NCBI RefSeq assembly: GCF_008253865.1
Contig: NZ_CP042331.1
Coordinates: forward strand, 1,302,001-1,366,000
Direction: 5' to 3'
From: Bosea sp. F3-2
GTDB taxonomy: Bacteria; Pseudomonadota; Alphaproteobacteria; Rhizobiales; Beijerinckiaceae
Length of the DNA: 64,000 nucleotides
The notes below the pieces were generated by a model, which made no database searches, was not told the DNA's origin, and saw nothing but the letters and a program-made list of their open reading frames with translations. This document shows positions 1 to 8,571 of this stretch, piece after piece. The number at the start of each line of letters is the position of its first letter. Position 1 is the first letter of the stretch. The translations under genes and the position numbers were made by a program.

Positions 1-644
1 GGCCCGAGATAGGCATTGACCACCGTGGTCGAGATGCGCTCGTATTCGCGGAACTCGGGCGCGACCTCATGCGAGGCGCAGATGAAGGCTTCGGGAAACT
101 CCTCCGCGACGATGCGCTTGGCGGCCGCCTCGTGTTCCGGCCTGACGAAGCCGTAGAGAAAGCCGATCGCGACCGCCTTGACGCCCTCTTCCTTCAGCGC
201 CCGCGCCGCCTGGCGAACAGCGCCCGCGTCCAGCGGCGTTTCGACCGAACCATCATGGCGGACCCGTTCAGCGACGCCGAAGCGCAGATCCCTGGTGACG
301 AGCGGCGGAGCCTTGTCCGCCTGGAGATCGTAGAGATCGGGCCGCTTCTGCCGGCCGATCTCAATCAGGTCGCGGAAGCCCTCGGTGGTGACCAGGCCTG
401 TCTTCACGCCGCGATGCTGGATCAGCGCATTGGTGCCGACCGTCGTGCCATGGCCGAAATAGACGATGTCGCCGGGGCTCGCGCCGACGCGCTCGACGCC
501 TTCCTGCGTGCCGCGCGCGATCGCGCGGGAGGGATCGTCAGGCGTCGACGGTACCTTCCAGACGGCGACCATGCCGGTCACGTCATCGAACAGGCAGACA
601 TCGGTAAAGGTGCCCCCGGAGTCGATCCCGATCCGCCACGCCAT
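1..644 (-). CDS. Hydantoinase/oxoprolinase family protein, N-terminal part (cut by window edge)
   Basis: The frame begins with ATG at 644 and runs off the left edge, so only the first ~214 residues are visible. The start MAWRIGIDSGGTFTDV is the phosphate-binding signature of the HyuA/oxoprolinase N-terminal domain (ASKHA fold), followed by a GHGTTVGTNALI segment typical of the family. These enzymes hydrolyse cyclic amides (hydantoins, 5-oxoproline), often with ATP and a partner B subunit. The gene lies 16 bp after the PfkB kinase on the same strand and is probably the third gene of the frlB-frlD unit. The exact substrate cannot be told, and a B subunit would lie outside the window. Confidence 0.85.
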   Translation of the reverse strand, partial: MAWRIGIDSGGTFTDVCLFDDVTGMVAVWKVPSTPDDPSRAIARGTQEGVERVGASPGDIVYFGHGTTVGTNALIQHRGVKTGLVTTEGFRDLIEIGRQKRPDLYDLQADKAPPLVTRDLRFGVAERVRHDGSVETPLDAGAVRQAARALKEEGVKAVAIGFLYGFVRPEHEAAAKRIVAEEFPEAFICASHEVAPEFREYERISTTVVNAYLG

Positions 645-660
645 CTCTGCCTTCCTCCCG

Positions 661-1497
661 TTACAGCGCCGCCGCTTCCGTGTGCGACCACGCCACGCCG
701 TGACCGAAACCGCCCTGATAGCCGCAGACTTGCGCCGCGTGGCCGGCCCCGGCAGCCAATGCGGCGGCCATGCCGGCTCCATCCAGTATGGCCAGCAGAC
801 AGGCGGCGATGAAACCGTCGCCGGCGCCGAGCGTATCCACCACGGATGCAGGGGTGGCTCCCTGCGCATGGAAGCTGCCGGAAGCGAGCGCCATCGCCCC
901 CTTCGCGCCGCGCGTCGCCACCGCCATCCCCGGCCCCAGCCCGATGCAGCGCGTCAGCAGCGCGCGACACTCCTCGTCCGATGCGGAGGGATGCGACAGG
1001 AAGGCGATATCGACCGCCGGCAACGTCGCGGCGAGGTTCTCGTCGGTCCAGCGTTCCGAGAAATCATAGGATAGCCGCCGGGCCGCGCCGCGGACGACCG
1101 AAAGCGCGTCGCCGAGCTCGCTGTAGATGCTGGAATGAACGATATCGTAGCTGGCGATATAGGCGAGGTCGTCACCGTCGAACGATCCCCAGTCGCCGCG
1201 CACGCCACGCTCGGAGCGCAGGAAGCGCCGGTCCTGCCCATGATGTCCGATGAAGGCGCGGGCGTTGCGCCCGGGCCTGATCCGGCAGCGCGCGATGTCG
1301 ACGCCTTCCCGTGTCAGCGCATCGCTCAGAAGCGTACCGGCCGCATCCGAACCGAAGCAGCCGAGATAGCCCGTCTCGGCGCCGAGCCGCTTCGCCTGCA
1401 CCGCGACGTTGACGGCATTGCCGCCCGGGAACTGAAGGCCGCGATCGACATAGGTGTCGACCGTATTGTCCCCCAGTCCGAGCAGCCTGTGCGCCAT
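661..1497 (-). CDS. frlD: PfkB-family sugar kinase, FrlD-like
   Basis: A 278-residue ribokinase/PfkB-fold kinase. Near the N-terminus it has GGNAVNVAVQAKRLG (substrate side) and near the C-terminus DTLGAGDGFIAA, the anion hole and catalytic Asp motif. The length fits FrlD (fructoselysine 6-kinase, about 260 aa), and the gene lies 16 bp downstream of an FrlB-like deglycase, the partner expected for that pathway. The predicted role is cytosolic 6-phosphorylation of an Amadori-type amino-sugar conjugate. The ATG at 1497 is chosen because homology begins with MAHRLLGLGDN; upstream frame is not conserved-looking. The substrate is inferred from context, and another ketose-amine is possible. Confidence 0.8.
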   Translation of the reverse strand: MAHRLLGLGDNTVDTYVDRGLQFPGGNAVNVAVQAKRLGAETGYLGCFGSDAAGTLLSDALTREGVDIARCRIRPGRNARAFIGHHGQDRRFLRSERGVRGDWGSFDGDDLAYIASYDIVHSSIYSELGDALSVVRGAARRLSYDFSERWTDENLAATLPAVDIAFLSHPSASDEECRALLTRCIGLGPGMAVATRGAKGAMALASGSFHAQGATPASVVDTLGAGDGFIAACLLAILDGAGMAAALAAGAGHAAQVCGYQGGFGHGVAWSHTEAAAL

Positions 1498-1513
1498 CGC
1501 GGCAACTCCCAGA

Positions 1514-2527
1514 TCAGTACGCCACCTTCCACATGTAACGGCGGGTGGTGAGAGGCTGGTTGCGGAGTACCGAAAGATGCGCCGACATGCGCTTGAGCGC
1601 CGCCTGCAGGATATAGGGCGCGACGATGGCACGGATTTCCGGGTCAATGCCCCTCATCGAGAAGTCGCGGGAATCGTATTTCATCACGCGCCCGGCATAG
1701 GTGTCGCAGAAGCTCACGACCCGCTCCATCAGCGGCCGGCTCGGATCCTCGCCGGTGATCAGGATCAGCGGCGTCTCGCGATCGACGATCTCGAAGGGGC
1801 CGTGGAAGAATTCGGCCGCCTCAATCGGATAGCTGTGCAGCCAGAGCATCTCCATCAGGATGCAGACGCCGAAGACGTAGGCCGTGGTGAAGCCCGGCCC
1901 CGAGGCGACGTGGTAGATGTGGTCATCACCCGCATAAGTAACGGCATCGGCCGCCGCGCGCGCTTCGTTCTGCTCAGCCGCATCGCACATCGCCGCAGGG
2001 AGCGCATCGAGCGAGGCAAGCAGCTTGGCGCCGAGCGGCCAGCCCTCCCTCGCGGTCATCAGGCCGCCGATCAGCGCCTGCATCAGCATGAACATGGCGG
2101 CAAAGGATTCGCTGGTGCTGCCGACGAGGAAATGCTGCGGCACCGCCTGCGCCAGCGGTTTGTCGCCATACTGGCTGAAGGCAACGATCTGACAGGGCCT
2201 GTCCTTGAGGAAATGAGCGGCCGCCACGGTTTCCGGCGTCGTGCCGGATTTCGACGCGAGCAGCACTAGCGTCCGCTCATCGAGCCGCGGCGGGTCGATC
2301 GCCATGAACTCGGCCGGAAAATAACGCCGGACCTCGATGCCCGGCGAATAGCGCTCGAGCCAGTACTGGATGCCGAGCATGGCCCGGTTCGCCGAGCCGC
2401 AGGCGACCAGATAGACGCGGTCGATCTGCGGAGCGAGTTCCTGCCCTAGCGCGAAGGCCGCCGGCAGTGCTGCACGTGTCGGCTCCAGCCCGGACAGAAC
2501 GGTGCCGCGGTCGAAGGCGATGGACAT
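1514..2527 (-). CDS. frlB: SIS-domain deglycase, FrlB-like
   Basis: A 337-residue two-SIS-domain protein. The first SIS domain has the phosphosugar loop ACGSANRAMLG and LLASKSGTTPETVA. The second half has AAEFFHGPFEIVD, which matches the Glu/His active-site region of FrlB/FraB deglycases rather than the GlmS isomerase form. FrlB-type enzymes split 6-phosphofructosyl-amino acids into glucose 6-phosphate and the free amino acid in the cytosol. The gene leads the unit frlB-frlD-hydantoinase and lies downstream of a TTGACA element and a palindromic operator. The family assignment is firm; the exact amino acid carried by the substrate is not known. Confidence 0.85.
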   Translation of the reverse strand: MSIAFDRGTVLSGLEPTRAALPAAFALGQELAPQIDRVYLVACGSANRAMLGIQYWLERYSPGIEVRRYFPAEFMAIDPPRLDERTLVLLASKSGTTPETVAAAHFLKDRPCQIVAFSQYGDKPLAQAVPQHFLVGSTSESFAAMFMLMQALIGGLMTAREGWPLGAKLLASLDALPAAMCDAAEQNEARAAADAVTYAGDDHIYHVASGPGFTTAYVFGVCILMEMLWLHSYPIEAAEFFHGPFEIVDRETPLILITGEDPSRPLMERVVSFCDTYAGRVMKYDSRDFSMRGIDPEIRAIVAPYILQAALKRMSAHLSVLRNQPLTTRRYMWKVAY

Positions 2528-2560
2528 GGAAGGCTCCGAACGGCTTTCAAAGGGCGATGG

Positions 2561-2599
2561 AATTGGTATACACCAATTCCATATACCAATATCTGTCAA
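2561..2599 (-). promoter_or_regulatory. Promoter/operator of the frlB unit: GntR-type palindrome plus half-site
   Basis: A near-perfect palindrome AATTGGTATACACCAATT lies at 2561-2578 (one mismatched pair), followed by a half-site ATATACCAAT at 2581-2590. Read on the minus strand, a TTGACA hexamer (2599-2594) lies just upstream of both. The motif matches the exact palindrome at 6623-6636 and the one at 6877-6888. The GTATAC-type core is the kind of site bound by HutC-subfamily GntR regulators, and such a gene is divergently placed at 2732. Repression of frlB and autoregulation are inferred. Confidence 0.7.
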
Positions 2600-2731
2600 G
2601 ACTATTCCAATTTCGGCTGCGCGCCCTCTTCGGACAGTAGCGTCCCGAGGGCGTTTCGCCTTAAAGATGCAGAGCGCGGGCCACGGCACGGACGACCGCC
2701 GATAGAGACACACGACCCAGAGACGCAAGGC

Positions 2732-3478
2732 ATGCCCAAGCCGCTGAAGCGGGTGAAACCGATCTATGTCGAGGTGCAGGACTATCTCCTCGACCTCATC
2801 GGCGGGCCGGATTACGGCCCGGGCGACCGGATTCCCTCGGAACGGACCCTCGCCGAAACGCTTGGCATCAACCGCATGACGGTCCGCAAGGCGATCGACC
2901 GGCTGGTCGAGCGCAATGTCCTGGAGCGCAACGGCACCAGCGGTACGCGGATCCCCCTGGTCCAGGTGTCGCGGCCGATCGATGCGCCGGCTTCCCTCGG
3001 CATCACCCGCATCATCCGCAACGCCGGCGGCGAGCCCGGCAGCAAGCTGCTGCACTTCGCCGAGGAGGCCGCGACCGAAAGCGTGGCCCAGCGTCTCGAA
3101 GTGCCGCCGGGCACGGAGTTGATCATGGCCCGCCGGCTGCGGAGCGTGAACGACGAAGCCTTTTGCATCGAGACGAGCTATCTGCCGATGCAACGCGTCC
3201 CTGGCCTGACGGCCGAGGACCTGCTCAGCGGCCAGTCTCTCTACGAATTGCTGCGACAGCGCTACGGCATCGAGATCAGTATCCGCGACCGCGAGATCAG
3301 CGTCGGCACAGCGACGGAACGTGAGGCTCAGGCGCTCGCGCTGGCGCCGGGCTCGCCGACGCTCGTCCTGCGGATCGTGGCGCGCGACGGAGACGGCCGG
3401 CCTGTCGAATACATGCGATCGGTCAACCATCCCCATCACGTCGTCTTCCGCAGTTCCGCGCCCCCTTCCCGCCCATAA
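2732..3478 (+). CDS. GntR-family (HutC/UTRA) transcriptional regulator
   Basis: A 248-residue protein with an N-terminal winged helix (residues ~10-75, containing RIPSERTLAETLGINRMTVR) and a C-terminal UTRA effector domain (ending with GRPVEYMRSVNHPHHVVF). It is divergent from the frlB unit, like FrlR in enterobacteria. UTRA domains bind small sugar phosphates or amino-acid-like effectors. Its likely operators are the three TTGGTATATACCAA-type palindromes at 2561, 6623 and 6877, so it probably controls frlB-frlD-hydantoinase, both binding-protein/oxidase units and itself. The effector, perhaps a phosphorylated Amadori compound, is inferred. Confidence 0.85.
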   Translation: MPKPLKRVKPIYVEVQDYLLDLIGGPDYGPGDRIPSERTLAETLGINRMTVRKAIDRLVERNVLERNGTSGTRIPLVQVSRPIDAPASLGITRIIRNAGGEPGSKLLHFAEEAATESVAQRLEVPPGTELIMARRLRSVNDEAFCIETSYLPMQRVPGLTAEDLLSGQSLYELLRQRYGIEISIRDREISVGTATEREAQALALAPGSPTLVLRIVARDGDGRPVEYMRSVNHPHHVVFRSSAPPSRP

Positions 3479-3565
3479 GCGCCCCCCGGATCGGCCGGTT
3501 GTGCTGCGGGCGACCGGTCAACCCGCCTCCATCGCCCCTTCCTTCTCGCCGCCGGAGCCACCGTG

Positions 3566-4888
3566 ATGGGCATTACCATCGAGACCATAGAACCGGACCC
3601 GTCCCTTCCGACCGCCAGCGACGTCGTCGTGATCGGCGGCGGCATCATCGGCATCACCACGGCGCTCTTCCTGGCACGCGAGGGCATCTCGGTCACCGTC
3701 TGCGAGAAGGGCGAGGTCGGCCACGAGCAGTCCGGGCGCAACTGGGGTTGGGTTCGCGTCATGGGGCGCGACCCCGGCGAGATCCCGCTCGGCCTCGAAA
3801 GCATGCGGCTTTGGGAGGACATGGACCGGCTGGTCGGAGGCGATACCGGCTTCACCCGCTCCGGCATCGTCTATGTCGCCGACACGGCCGCCAAGCTGGC
3901 CGAGCACGAGGCCTGGCTCGACCACGCCAAATCCTACCAGCTCGACTCGCGGCTGCTGAGCACGCGCGAGATCGACGCCGTCCTACCCGGCGGCAAGCGC
4001 GCCTTCGCCGGGGCGCTGTTCACCCCGAGCGATGCCCGCGCCGAGCCGCAGAAGGCCGTGCCGGCGATGGCGCAGGCGTTGCGCCGCCATGGCGGAACGG
4101 TCCTCACGCGCTGCGCGGTGCGCGGTATCGAGACCGCAGGCGGGCGCGTCAGCGGCGTCGTCACCGAGCGCGGCCCGATCGCCTGCCAGCGCGTCGTCCT
4201 GGCGGGCGGCGCCTGGTCGCGGCTGTTCCTCGGCAATCTCGGCATCGATTTTCCGCAGCTCAAGATCCTGGGCTCGGTGTTCCGGACCGAACCTCTGGAC
4301 GGCCCGCCCGTTCACGCCGTCGGTGCCTCGGACTTCGCTTTCCGCAAGCGGCAGGACGGCGGCTACACCATCGCCCATCGGGGCGCGAGCGTCGCCGAGA
4401 TCGTGCCGGACAGTTTCCGGCTGTTCTTCGATTTCCTGCCCTCGCTCGTGAAGCAGCGTCATGAGTTGCGGCTCAGGTTCGGCGACCGTTTCCTGGCGGA
4501 AACCCGCACAAAGCGGCGCTGGTCGCTCGACGCGGAAACGCCCTTCGAGCGCATGCGCATCCTCGACCCGAAACCGTCCGAGTCCATCCTCCAGGAGGCG
4601 CGGCGCAACTTGACGGCCGCCTTCCCCGCCTTCGCCAATCTGAAGGTCAAGGAGAGCTGGGGCGGGCTGATCGACGCCACGCCCGATGCCGTCCCGGTCA
4701 TCGGTGAGGTGCCGCGCCTGCCCGGCTTCTTCATCGCCAGCGGCTTTTCGGGCCATGGCTTCGGCATCGGGCCCGGCGCAGGCCGGCTGATCGCCGATCT
4801 GGTCAGCGGCCGTACGCCGATGATCGATCCAAAACCCTTCCGGCTGGAACGCTTCGCGCGGCTAGAGCGGACAACTCGCGCGGGGTGA
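3566..4888 (+). CDS. FAD-dependent amine/D-amino-acid oxidoreductase (DAO family), copy 1
   Basis: A 440-residue DAO-fold flavoenzyme. The N-terminal dinucleotide motif DVVVIGGGIIGITTALFLA is followed by EQSGRNWGW, and the C-terminal FAD region has SGFSGHGFGIGPGAGRL. Such enzymes oxidise a C-N bond of amino acids, sarcosine-like amines or fructosyl-amino acids to an imine. The second paralogue at 7401 shares the GFSGHGFGIGP block. The start is ATG 3566, 8 nt after a GGAG at 3554; an in-frame GTG at 3563 is an alternative. It lies 84 bp after the GntR gene on the same strand and may be co-transcribed with it. The substrate is not known. Confidence 0.85.
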   Translation: MGITIETIEPDPSLPTASDVVVIGGGIIGITTALFLAREGISVTVCEKGEVGHEQSGRNWGWVRVMGRDPGEIPLGLESMRLWEDMDRLVGGDTGFTRSGIVYVADTAAKLAEHEAWLDHAKSYQLDSRLLSTREIDAVLPGGKRAFAGALFTPSDARAEPQKAVPAMAQALRRHGGTVLTRCAVRGIETAGGRVSGVVTERGPIACQRVVLAGGAWSRLFLGNLGIDFPQLKILGSVFRTEPLDGPPVHAVGASDFAFRKRQDGGYTIAHRGASVAEIVPDSFRLFFDFLPSLVKQRHELRLRFGDRFLAETRTKRRWSLDAETPFERMRILDPKPSESILQEARRNLTAAFPAFANLKVKESWGGLIDATPDAVPVIGEVPRLPGFFIASGFSGHGFGIGPGAGRLIADLVSGRTPMIDPKPFRLERFARLERTTRAG

Positions 4889-4912
4889 GCGAAGGGTTCT
4901 CGAAGCCGCCAC

Positions 4913-5010
4913 CGTCATTGCGAGCACAGCGAAGCAATCCAGGGGGACCGGACTGAACGTCTCACCCAGTCCCTCTGGATTGCTTCGTCGCTACGCTCCT
5001 CGCAATGACG
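4913..5010. repeat. Long imperfect inverted repeat (intergenic palindromic element)
   Basis: The arms CGTCATTGCGAGCACAGCGA... (4913-4942) and ...CTCGCAATGACG (4975-5010) are near-complementary over about 30 bases, including GAAGCAATCC against GGATTGCTTC. The element fills most of the gap between the convergent genes for oxidase 1 and binding protein 1. It could fold in either transcript and act as a bidirectional terminator. It resembles dispersed palindromic elements of rhizobial genomes, from memory only. Confidence 0.65.
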
Positions 5011-5044
5011 GGGAAGCCGGCAAGATCTGTTGGATTACCGCCCC

Positions 5045-6571
5045 TCAGGAGAGCGCAGCCTCGTCGAGCGAATAGGCCGAGTAGAAGTTCGTTCCACCCG
5101 GATAGCATTTGAAGCCTGTCAGGCCCGTGACCATGGCATAGCCCTGCGCGCGCCAGGCGAGACCGACGAGCGGAGCCTGTTCCAGGGCGTATTTTTCCAG
5201 CTCGGCATAGACCGCCTTGCGCTTGGCGGGGTCGAACTCCGCTCGCCCCTTGGCGAAGAGGGCATGCATCTCCGGCGTCGGAAGCTGCCAGCTTCGTGCC
5301 ATATTGGCTGGCAGGTCGCCGTCGATCAGCGGCGCGAGCCCATCGGGATCGTTGTTGTCTGCCGTCGTGCCCTGCACCATGAAGTCATAGCGCCCCTTCC
5401 CCGCCAGATCGACGCGCGCGGCCCAGTCGGGCAGGTTGAGCTTCGCCTCGATGCCGATCTCGGCGAGATTGGCCTGCACGACCTCCGCGGTCGATTTGTG
5501 CATGCCGTACTGCGCCGTCGACAGCAGCGTGCAGGAAAAGCCGTTCGGCACCCCGGCCTCGGCCATCAGCTTCTTCGCCTTGGCCGGGTCGTAGTTCCAG
5601 TATTCCGAACGGGCCTTGTCAAAATAGGGGCTGCTCGGCGGGATCGGGATGCCTTCCAGCTTGCTGCCCCGGCCGAAGAAGGCGGCCTGGACGATATCCT
5701 CGCGGCGGATGGCATGGGCGACCGCCTGGCGTAGCCGCACATCCTTGAACGGGCCGGCCCCGCCGTTGAAATTCAACCCCATGAAGGGGCCATCCACCGC
5801 GACGAGCCGCAGGCGGGAATCCTTCTCGATCGTACCCATGGACTGCCAGGGCACGTATTCGATGAGGTCGACATCGCCGGCCTGGAGCGCGGCGACGCGC
5901 AGGTTTTCGTCGGCATAGGCGACGAGCCTGATGCCGTCGAGCTTCGGCTGGCCCGGCTTGTAATATTTGTCGAACTTGCCGACCTCGATCGAGGCGCCGC
6001 GTTCCTGCGCCTTGATCGTGAACGGCCCCGCGCCGACGCCTAGCCCGGCCCGGCCCTCGATCGAATCCTTGGCGATGATCGGCATATGCGGGCTGGCGAG
6101 CCAGATCGGCAACGTCACGGTCGGCTGCTTCATGACGATGCGAACGGTGCGCGCATCGGGGGTCTCGATGCGTTCGACGCCACTGAACTCAGCCTTCAGG
6201 AAGGCCGTCGAATTCGGCGCGGCGACCTGTTCCAGCGTCCATTTCACATCCTCGGATGTGACCGGCTTGCCGTTGTGGAAGCTCGCCTGGCGCAGCTTGA
6301 AGACCCAGCCGGTCTCACCCTCGCGCTCCCAACTCTCGGCCAGTTCGGGCCTCACCTCGCCTCGCTCGTCGAAGCCGGTCAGCCCCCGAAAGACGAGCAG
6401 CTTGACCGTGAGCGCGGCCGTACCGGTATGGAGCCAGGGCTGCAGGCTGGGCGGAAAGCTCGACAGGCCGAAGCGCAGCACCTTGCTCCCGGCCTGGGCT
6501 TGGGCTCGCAGTCCCAGGAGAGGCAAGCCTGCGCCGGCGGCGAGCAGGCTGCGGCGAGAGATCGACACCAT
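5045..6571 (-). CDS. ABC transporter family-5 substrate-binding protein, copy 1
   Basis: A 508-residue periplasmic solute-binding protein of the dipeptide/oligopeptide (SBP_bac_5) family. The N-terminus SISRRSLLAAGAG followed by AQA is a twin-arginine-like signal. Typical blocks follow: RPELAESWE, LRQASFHNGKPVTSEDV, and LRQAVAHAIRREDIV. A strong GGGAGGGG lies upstream of ATG 6571. The gene stands alone, is transcribed away from the Rid/oxidase unit, and carries its own operator at 6623. It has no adjacent permease and probably delivers ligand to the transporter at 11133-14796, giving that system two receptors. The ligand is predicted to be the conjugate catabolised here. Confidence 0.88.
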   Translation of the reverse strand: MVSISRRSLLAAGAGLPLLGLRAQAQAGSKVLRFGLSSFPPSLQPWLHTGTAALTVKLLVFRGLTGFDERGEVRPELAESWEREGETGWVFKLRQASFHNGKPVTSEDVKWTLEQVAAPNSTAFLKAEFSGVERIETPDARTVRIVMKQPTVTLPIWLASPHMPIIAKDSIEGRAGLGVGAGPFTIKAQERGASIEVGKFDKYYKPGQPKLDGIRLVAYADENLRVAALQAGDVDLIEYVPWQSMGTIEKDSRLRLVAVDGPFMGLNFNGGAGPFKDVRLRQAVAHAIRREDIVQAAFFGRGSKLEGIPIPPSSPYFDKARSEYWNYDPAKAKKLMAEAGVPNGFSCTLLSTAQYGMHKSTAEVVQANLAEIGIEAKLNLPDWAARVDLAGKGRYDFMVQGTTADNNDPDGLAPLIDGDLPANMARSWQLPTPEMHALFAKGRAEFDPAKRKAVYAELEKYALEQAPLVGLAWRAQGYAMVTGLTGFKCYPGGTNFYSAYSLDEAALS

Positions 6572-6622
6572 CGAATACCCCTCCCTGTTCTGGCGGCTTG
6601 AGCGCCGAACGGGAAGAATGAT

Positions 6623-6644
6623 TTGGTATATACCAAGTTGTCAA
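6623..6644 (-). promoter_or_regulatory. Operator TTGGTATATACCAA next to a -35 element, for binding protein 1
   Basis: A perfect 14-bp palindrome TTGGTATATACCAA lies at 6623-6636. On the minus strand a consensus TTGACA (6644-6639) precedes it by two bases, so the operator lies in the spacer region of the promoter, about 50 bp before the start codon at 6571. This is the best copy of the motif in the window. Between this site and the second operator (6645-6853) I see no gene or other motif. Confidence 0.75.
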
Positions 6645-6853
6645 TGCTTCCGCAGCGTTTCATGGTCGGATGCGCGGTGAGCGGAAATGGGAAGAAAAAT
6701 GCGGATCCAGCAGGACCGTTTCGCGCGAGCCGCGCGACTCGCGTGTTGTCTTGCGGAGCTGATCCAGCTGCAGAAACATCATGTCCCTGCAGCGCTCGCC
6801 GGCGAGGCATCGAGTGCGATCAGGCCGCGCGACGCTTCCGAGCGAGCACGTCC

Positions 6854-6888
6854 TTGACAGCCCAAAACAACTCGAATGGTATATACCA
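6854..6888 (+). promoter_or_regulatory. Promoter/operator of the Rid-oxidase unit
   Basis: A TTGACA hexamer at 6854-6859 is followed 17 bases later by the palindrome TGGTATATACCA (6877-6888), which takes the place of the -10 region. It is the third copy of the motif found at 2561 and 6623. Bound regulator would cover the -10, consistent with repression. It lies about 70 bp upstream of the start codon at 6958. Confidence 0.72.
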
Positions 6889-6957
6889 ATTCCTGCGATT
6901 GGATGCCTTCCGGTCCGAGCCATCCGGCAGCGCAGGTCGCCCCTTCCGGAGGCCGTC

Positions 6958-7386
6958 ATGAGCGAGATCGTCAAAGTCAAATCCGGCAGCAAATACGAGA
7001 CGCTGAACAGCTATTCGCGGGTGGTCGTCGCCGGCGACATGATCTTCGTCTCGAACACCGCGGGGCGGAACTACAAGACCCGCGCTATCGCGTCCGACGC
7101 CAAGGGGCAGGCGGAGCAGGCCTTCTGCAACATCGAGGGCGCGCTCGCCGCCGTCGGCGCCTCGCTGAAGGATGTCGTCGCGGTCAAGGTCTTCGTGCCT
7201 GACATTGCCGATATGGAGGCGGTCGGCGAGGTGGTCGGCCGCAAGTTCAAGGACATCGACCCGGCCAACACCACGACCTGCACGCCGCTCGGTCAGCCCG
7301 AGCTCAAGGTCGAATTCGAGGTGACCGCCTACAAGCGGCGCAATCCGGACCAGCCCGAGCAGCGCATCAGCGTCGATCTCTCCTGA
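6958..7386 (+). CDS. Rid (YjgF/YER057c/UK114) family protein
   Basis: A 142-residue single-domain Rid protein with the family's FVSNTAGRNY-type strand, AFCNIEGALAAVGASLKDVV and a C-terminal EFEVTAYKR. Rid proteins hydrolyse reactive imine or enamine intermediates, or related deaminations. Placement 14 bp before an FAD oxidase, which makes imines, fits that role. A GGAGG at 6948-6952 sets the ATG at 6958. The C-terminal strand ends EVTAYKR rather than the VEIEAIA form of canonical RidA, so a Rid subgroup other than RidA is likely. It is the first gene of the plus-strand catabolic unit. Confidence 0.85.
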   Translation: MSEIVKVKSGSKYETLNSYSRVVVAGDMIFVSNTAGRNYKTRAIASDAKGQAEQAFCNIEGALAAVGASLKDVVAVKVFVPDIADMEAVGEVVGRKFKDIDPANTTTCTPLGQPELKVEFEVTAYKRRNPDQPEQRISVDLS

Positions 7387-7400
7387 AACCGGACGCTGCC

Positions 7401-8558
7401 ATGCCGGACGTCGTCATCGTCGGAGGCGGAATCAGCGGGGTTTCTGCCGCCTACGAGATCGCGCGGGCGGGCCATTCCGTGACGCTGCTCGAAGCGCGCG
7501 GGCTGGCGGCAATGGCGTCAAGCTGGACGCTCGGCGGCGTCCGCCAATCGGGACGCGACCCTGCCGAACTGCCGCTAGCGAAGGCCGCGGTCGAGCGCTG
7601 GGGCGGTCTCGACGCCGAGCTCGACGCGCCGACCGGTTATCGCCGGCAGGGCAATCTGCGGCTGGCGCGCACCGAGGCGGAAGTCGAGGTCATCCGGAAG
7701 CTGGTGGAGCAGCAGAGCCACCTCGGCCTGACCATCGCGTACCTGCCCGACAATGCGGCGGTGCGGGCGAAGGCTCCTGCGATCGGGCCGGGCATTCTCG
7801 CCGCCTCCTTCTGTCCGGGCGACGGCCATGCCGATCCGGTTCCGGCTGTGCGCGCCTATGCCGAGGCCGCCCGCCGGCATGGTGCGATCGTCCGCGAGGG
7901 CGTTCCGGTTCGCGCGCTGACCCGCGCGGGTGAGCGGATCACCGGTGTCGAAACGCAGACCGGCGAGACCATCCCCACCGGCTGCGTCATCGTGGCGGCG
8001 GGCATCCATACGCCGGAGCTGCTGCAACCGCTCGGGCTTGCCCTGCCGCTCTCCGTCAAGCTTGTCTGCGTCATGCAGAGCGTGCCGCTGCCACCATTGC
8101 TCGCCCCGGTCTTCGGCGTTGCCAATGCGGATTGCGCCGGGCGGCAGGAGATCGACGGGCGGCTGCGCGTCACCACCGGCATCGGCGACTGGCCGCATGA
8201 TCCGGCCGGCTGGAACGAGGCCTCGCTCGCCCCGCGCAGCCGCGACGTCGCGGCGCTGATCGCCCGCGCGACACAGATCCTGCCGGCGCTGGCGGAGGCC
8301 GGCATCGCCCGGCTCTGGGGCGGCCTGATCGATCTCACGCCGGATGCCCTGCCCGCGATCGATGCCGATACCGGCCTCGACGGGCTCGTCGTCGCGGCCG
8401 GCTTCTCCGGCCACGGCTTCGGCATCGGGCCGGTGACCGGCGAGATCCTGGCCGATCTCGCCCTGTCGCGCCGGCCGCGCTTCGGTCTTTCCCCCTTCCG
8501 GCTGAACCGCTTCGCCGATGGCCGGCGACGGGACGCTGAACTGACCCTGCACGGATAG
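7401..8558 (+). CDS. FAD-dependent amine/D-amino-acid oxidoreductase (DAO family), copy 2
   Basis: A 385-residue DAO-fold flavoprotein with PDVVIVGGGISGVSAAYEIA at the N-terminus and AAGFSGHGFGIGPVTG near the C-terminus. It is paralogous to the enzyme at 3566 but about 55 residues shorter; both share the WGGLID.TPDA.P.I stretch. It lies between the Rid gene (14 bp) and the SDR gene (13 bp), so oxidation to an imine and its hydrolysis are probably coupled. Two related oxidases in one regulon may act on different amine products or on the intact and released forms. The substrate is unresolved. Confidence 0.85.
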   Translation: MPDVVIVGGGISGVSAAYEIARAGHSVTLLEARGLAAMASSWTLGGVRQSGRDPAELPLAKAAVERWGGLDAELDAPTGYRRQGNLRLARTEAEVEVIRKLVEQQSHLGLTIAYLPDNAAVRAKAPAIGPGILAASFCPGDGHADPVPAVRAYAEAARRHGAIVREGVPVRALTRAGERITGVETQTGETIPTGCVIVAAGIHTPELLQPLGLALPLSVKLVCVMQSVPLPPLLAPVFGVANADCAGRQEIDGRLRVTTGIGDWPHDPAGWNEASLAPRSRDVAALIARATQILPALAEAGIARLWGGLIDLTPDALPAIDADTGLDGLVVAAGFSGHGFGIGPVTGEILADLALSRRPRFGLSPFRLNRFADGRRRDAELTLHG

Positions 8559-8571
8559 GACACCGCCCGCC

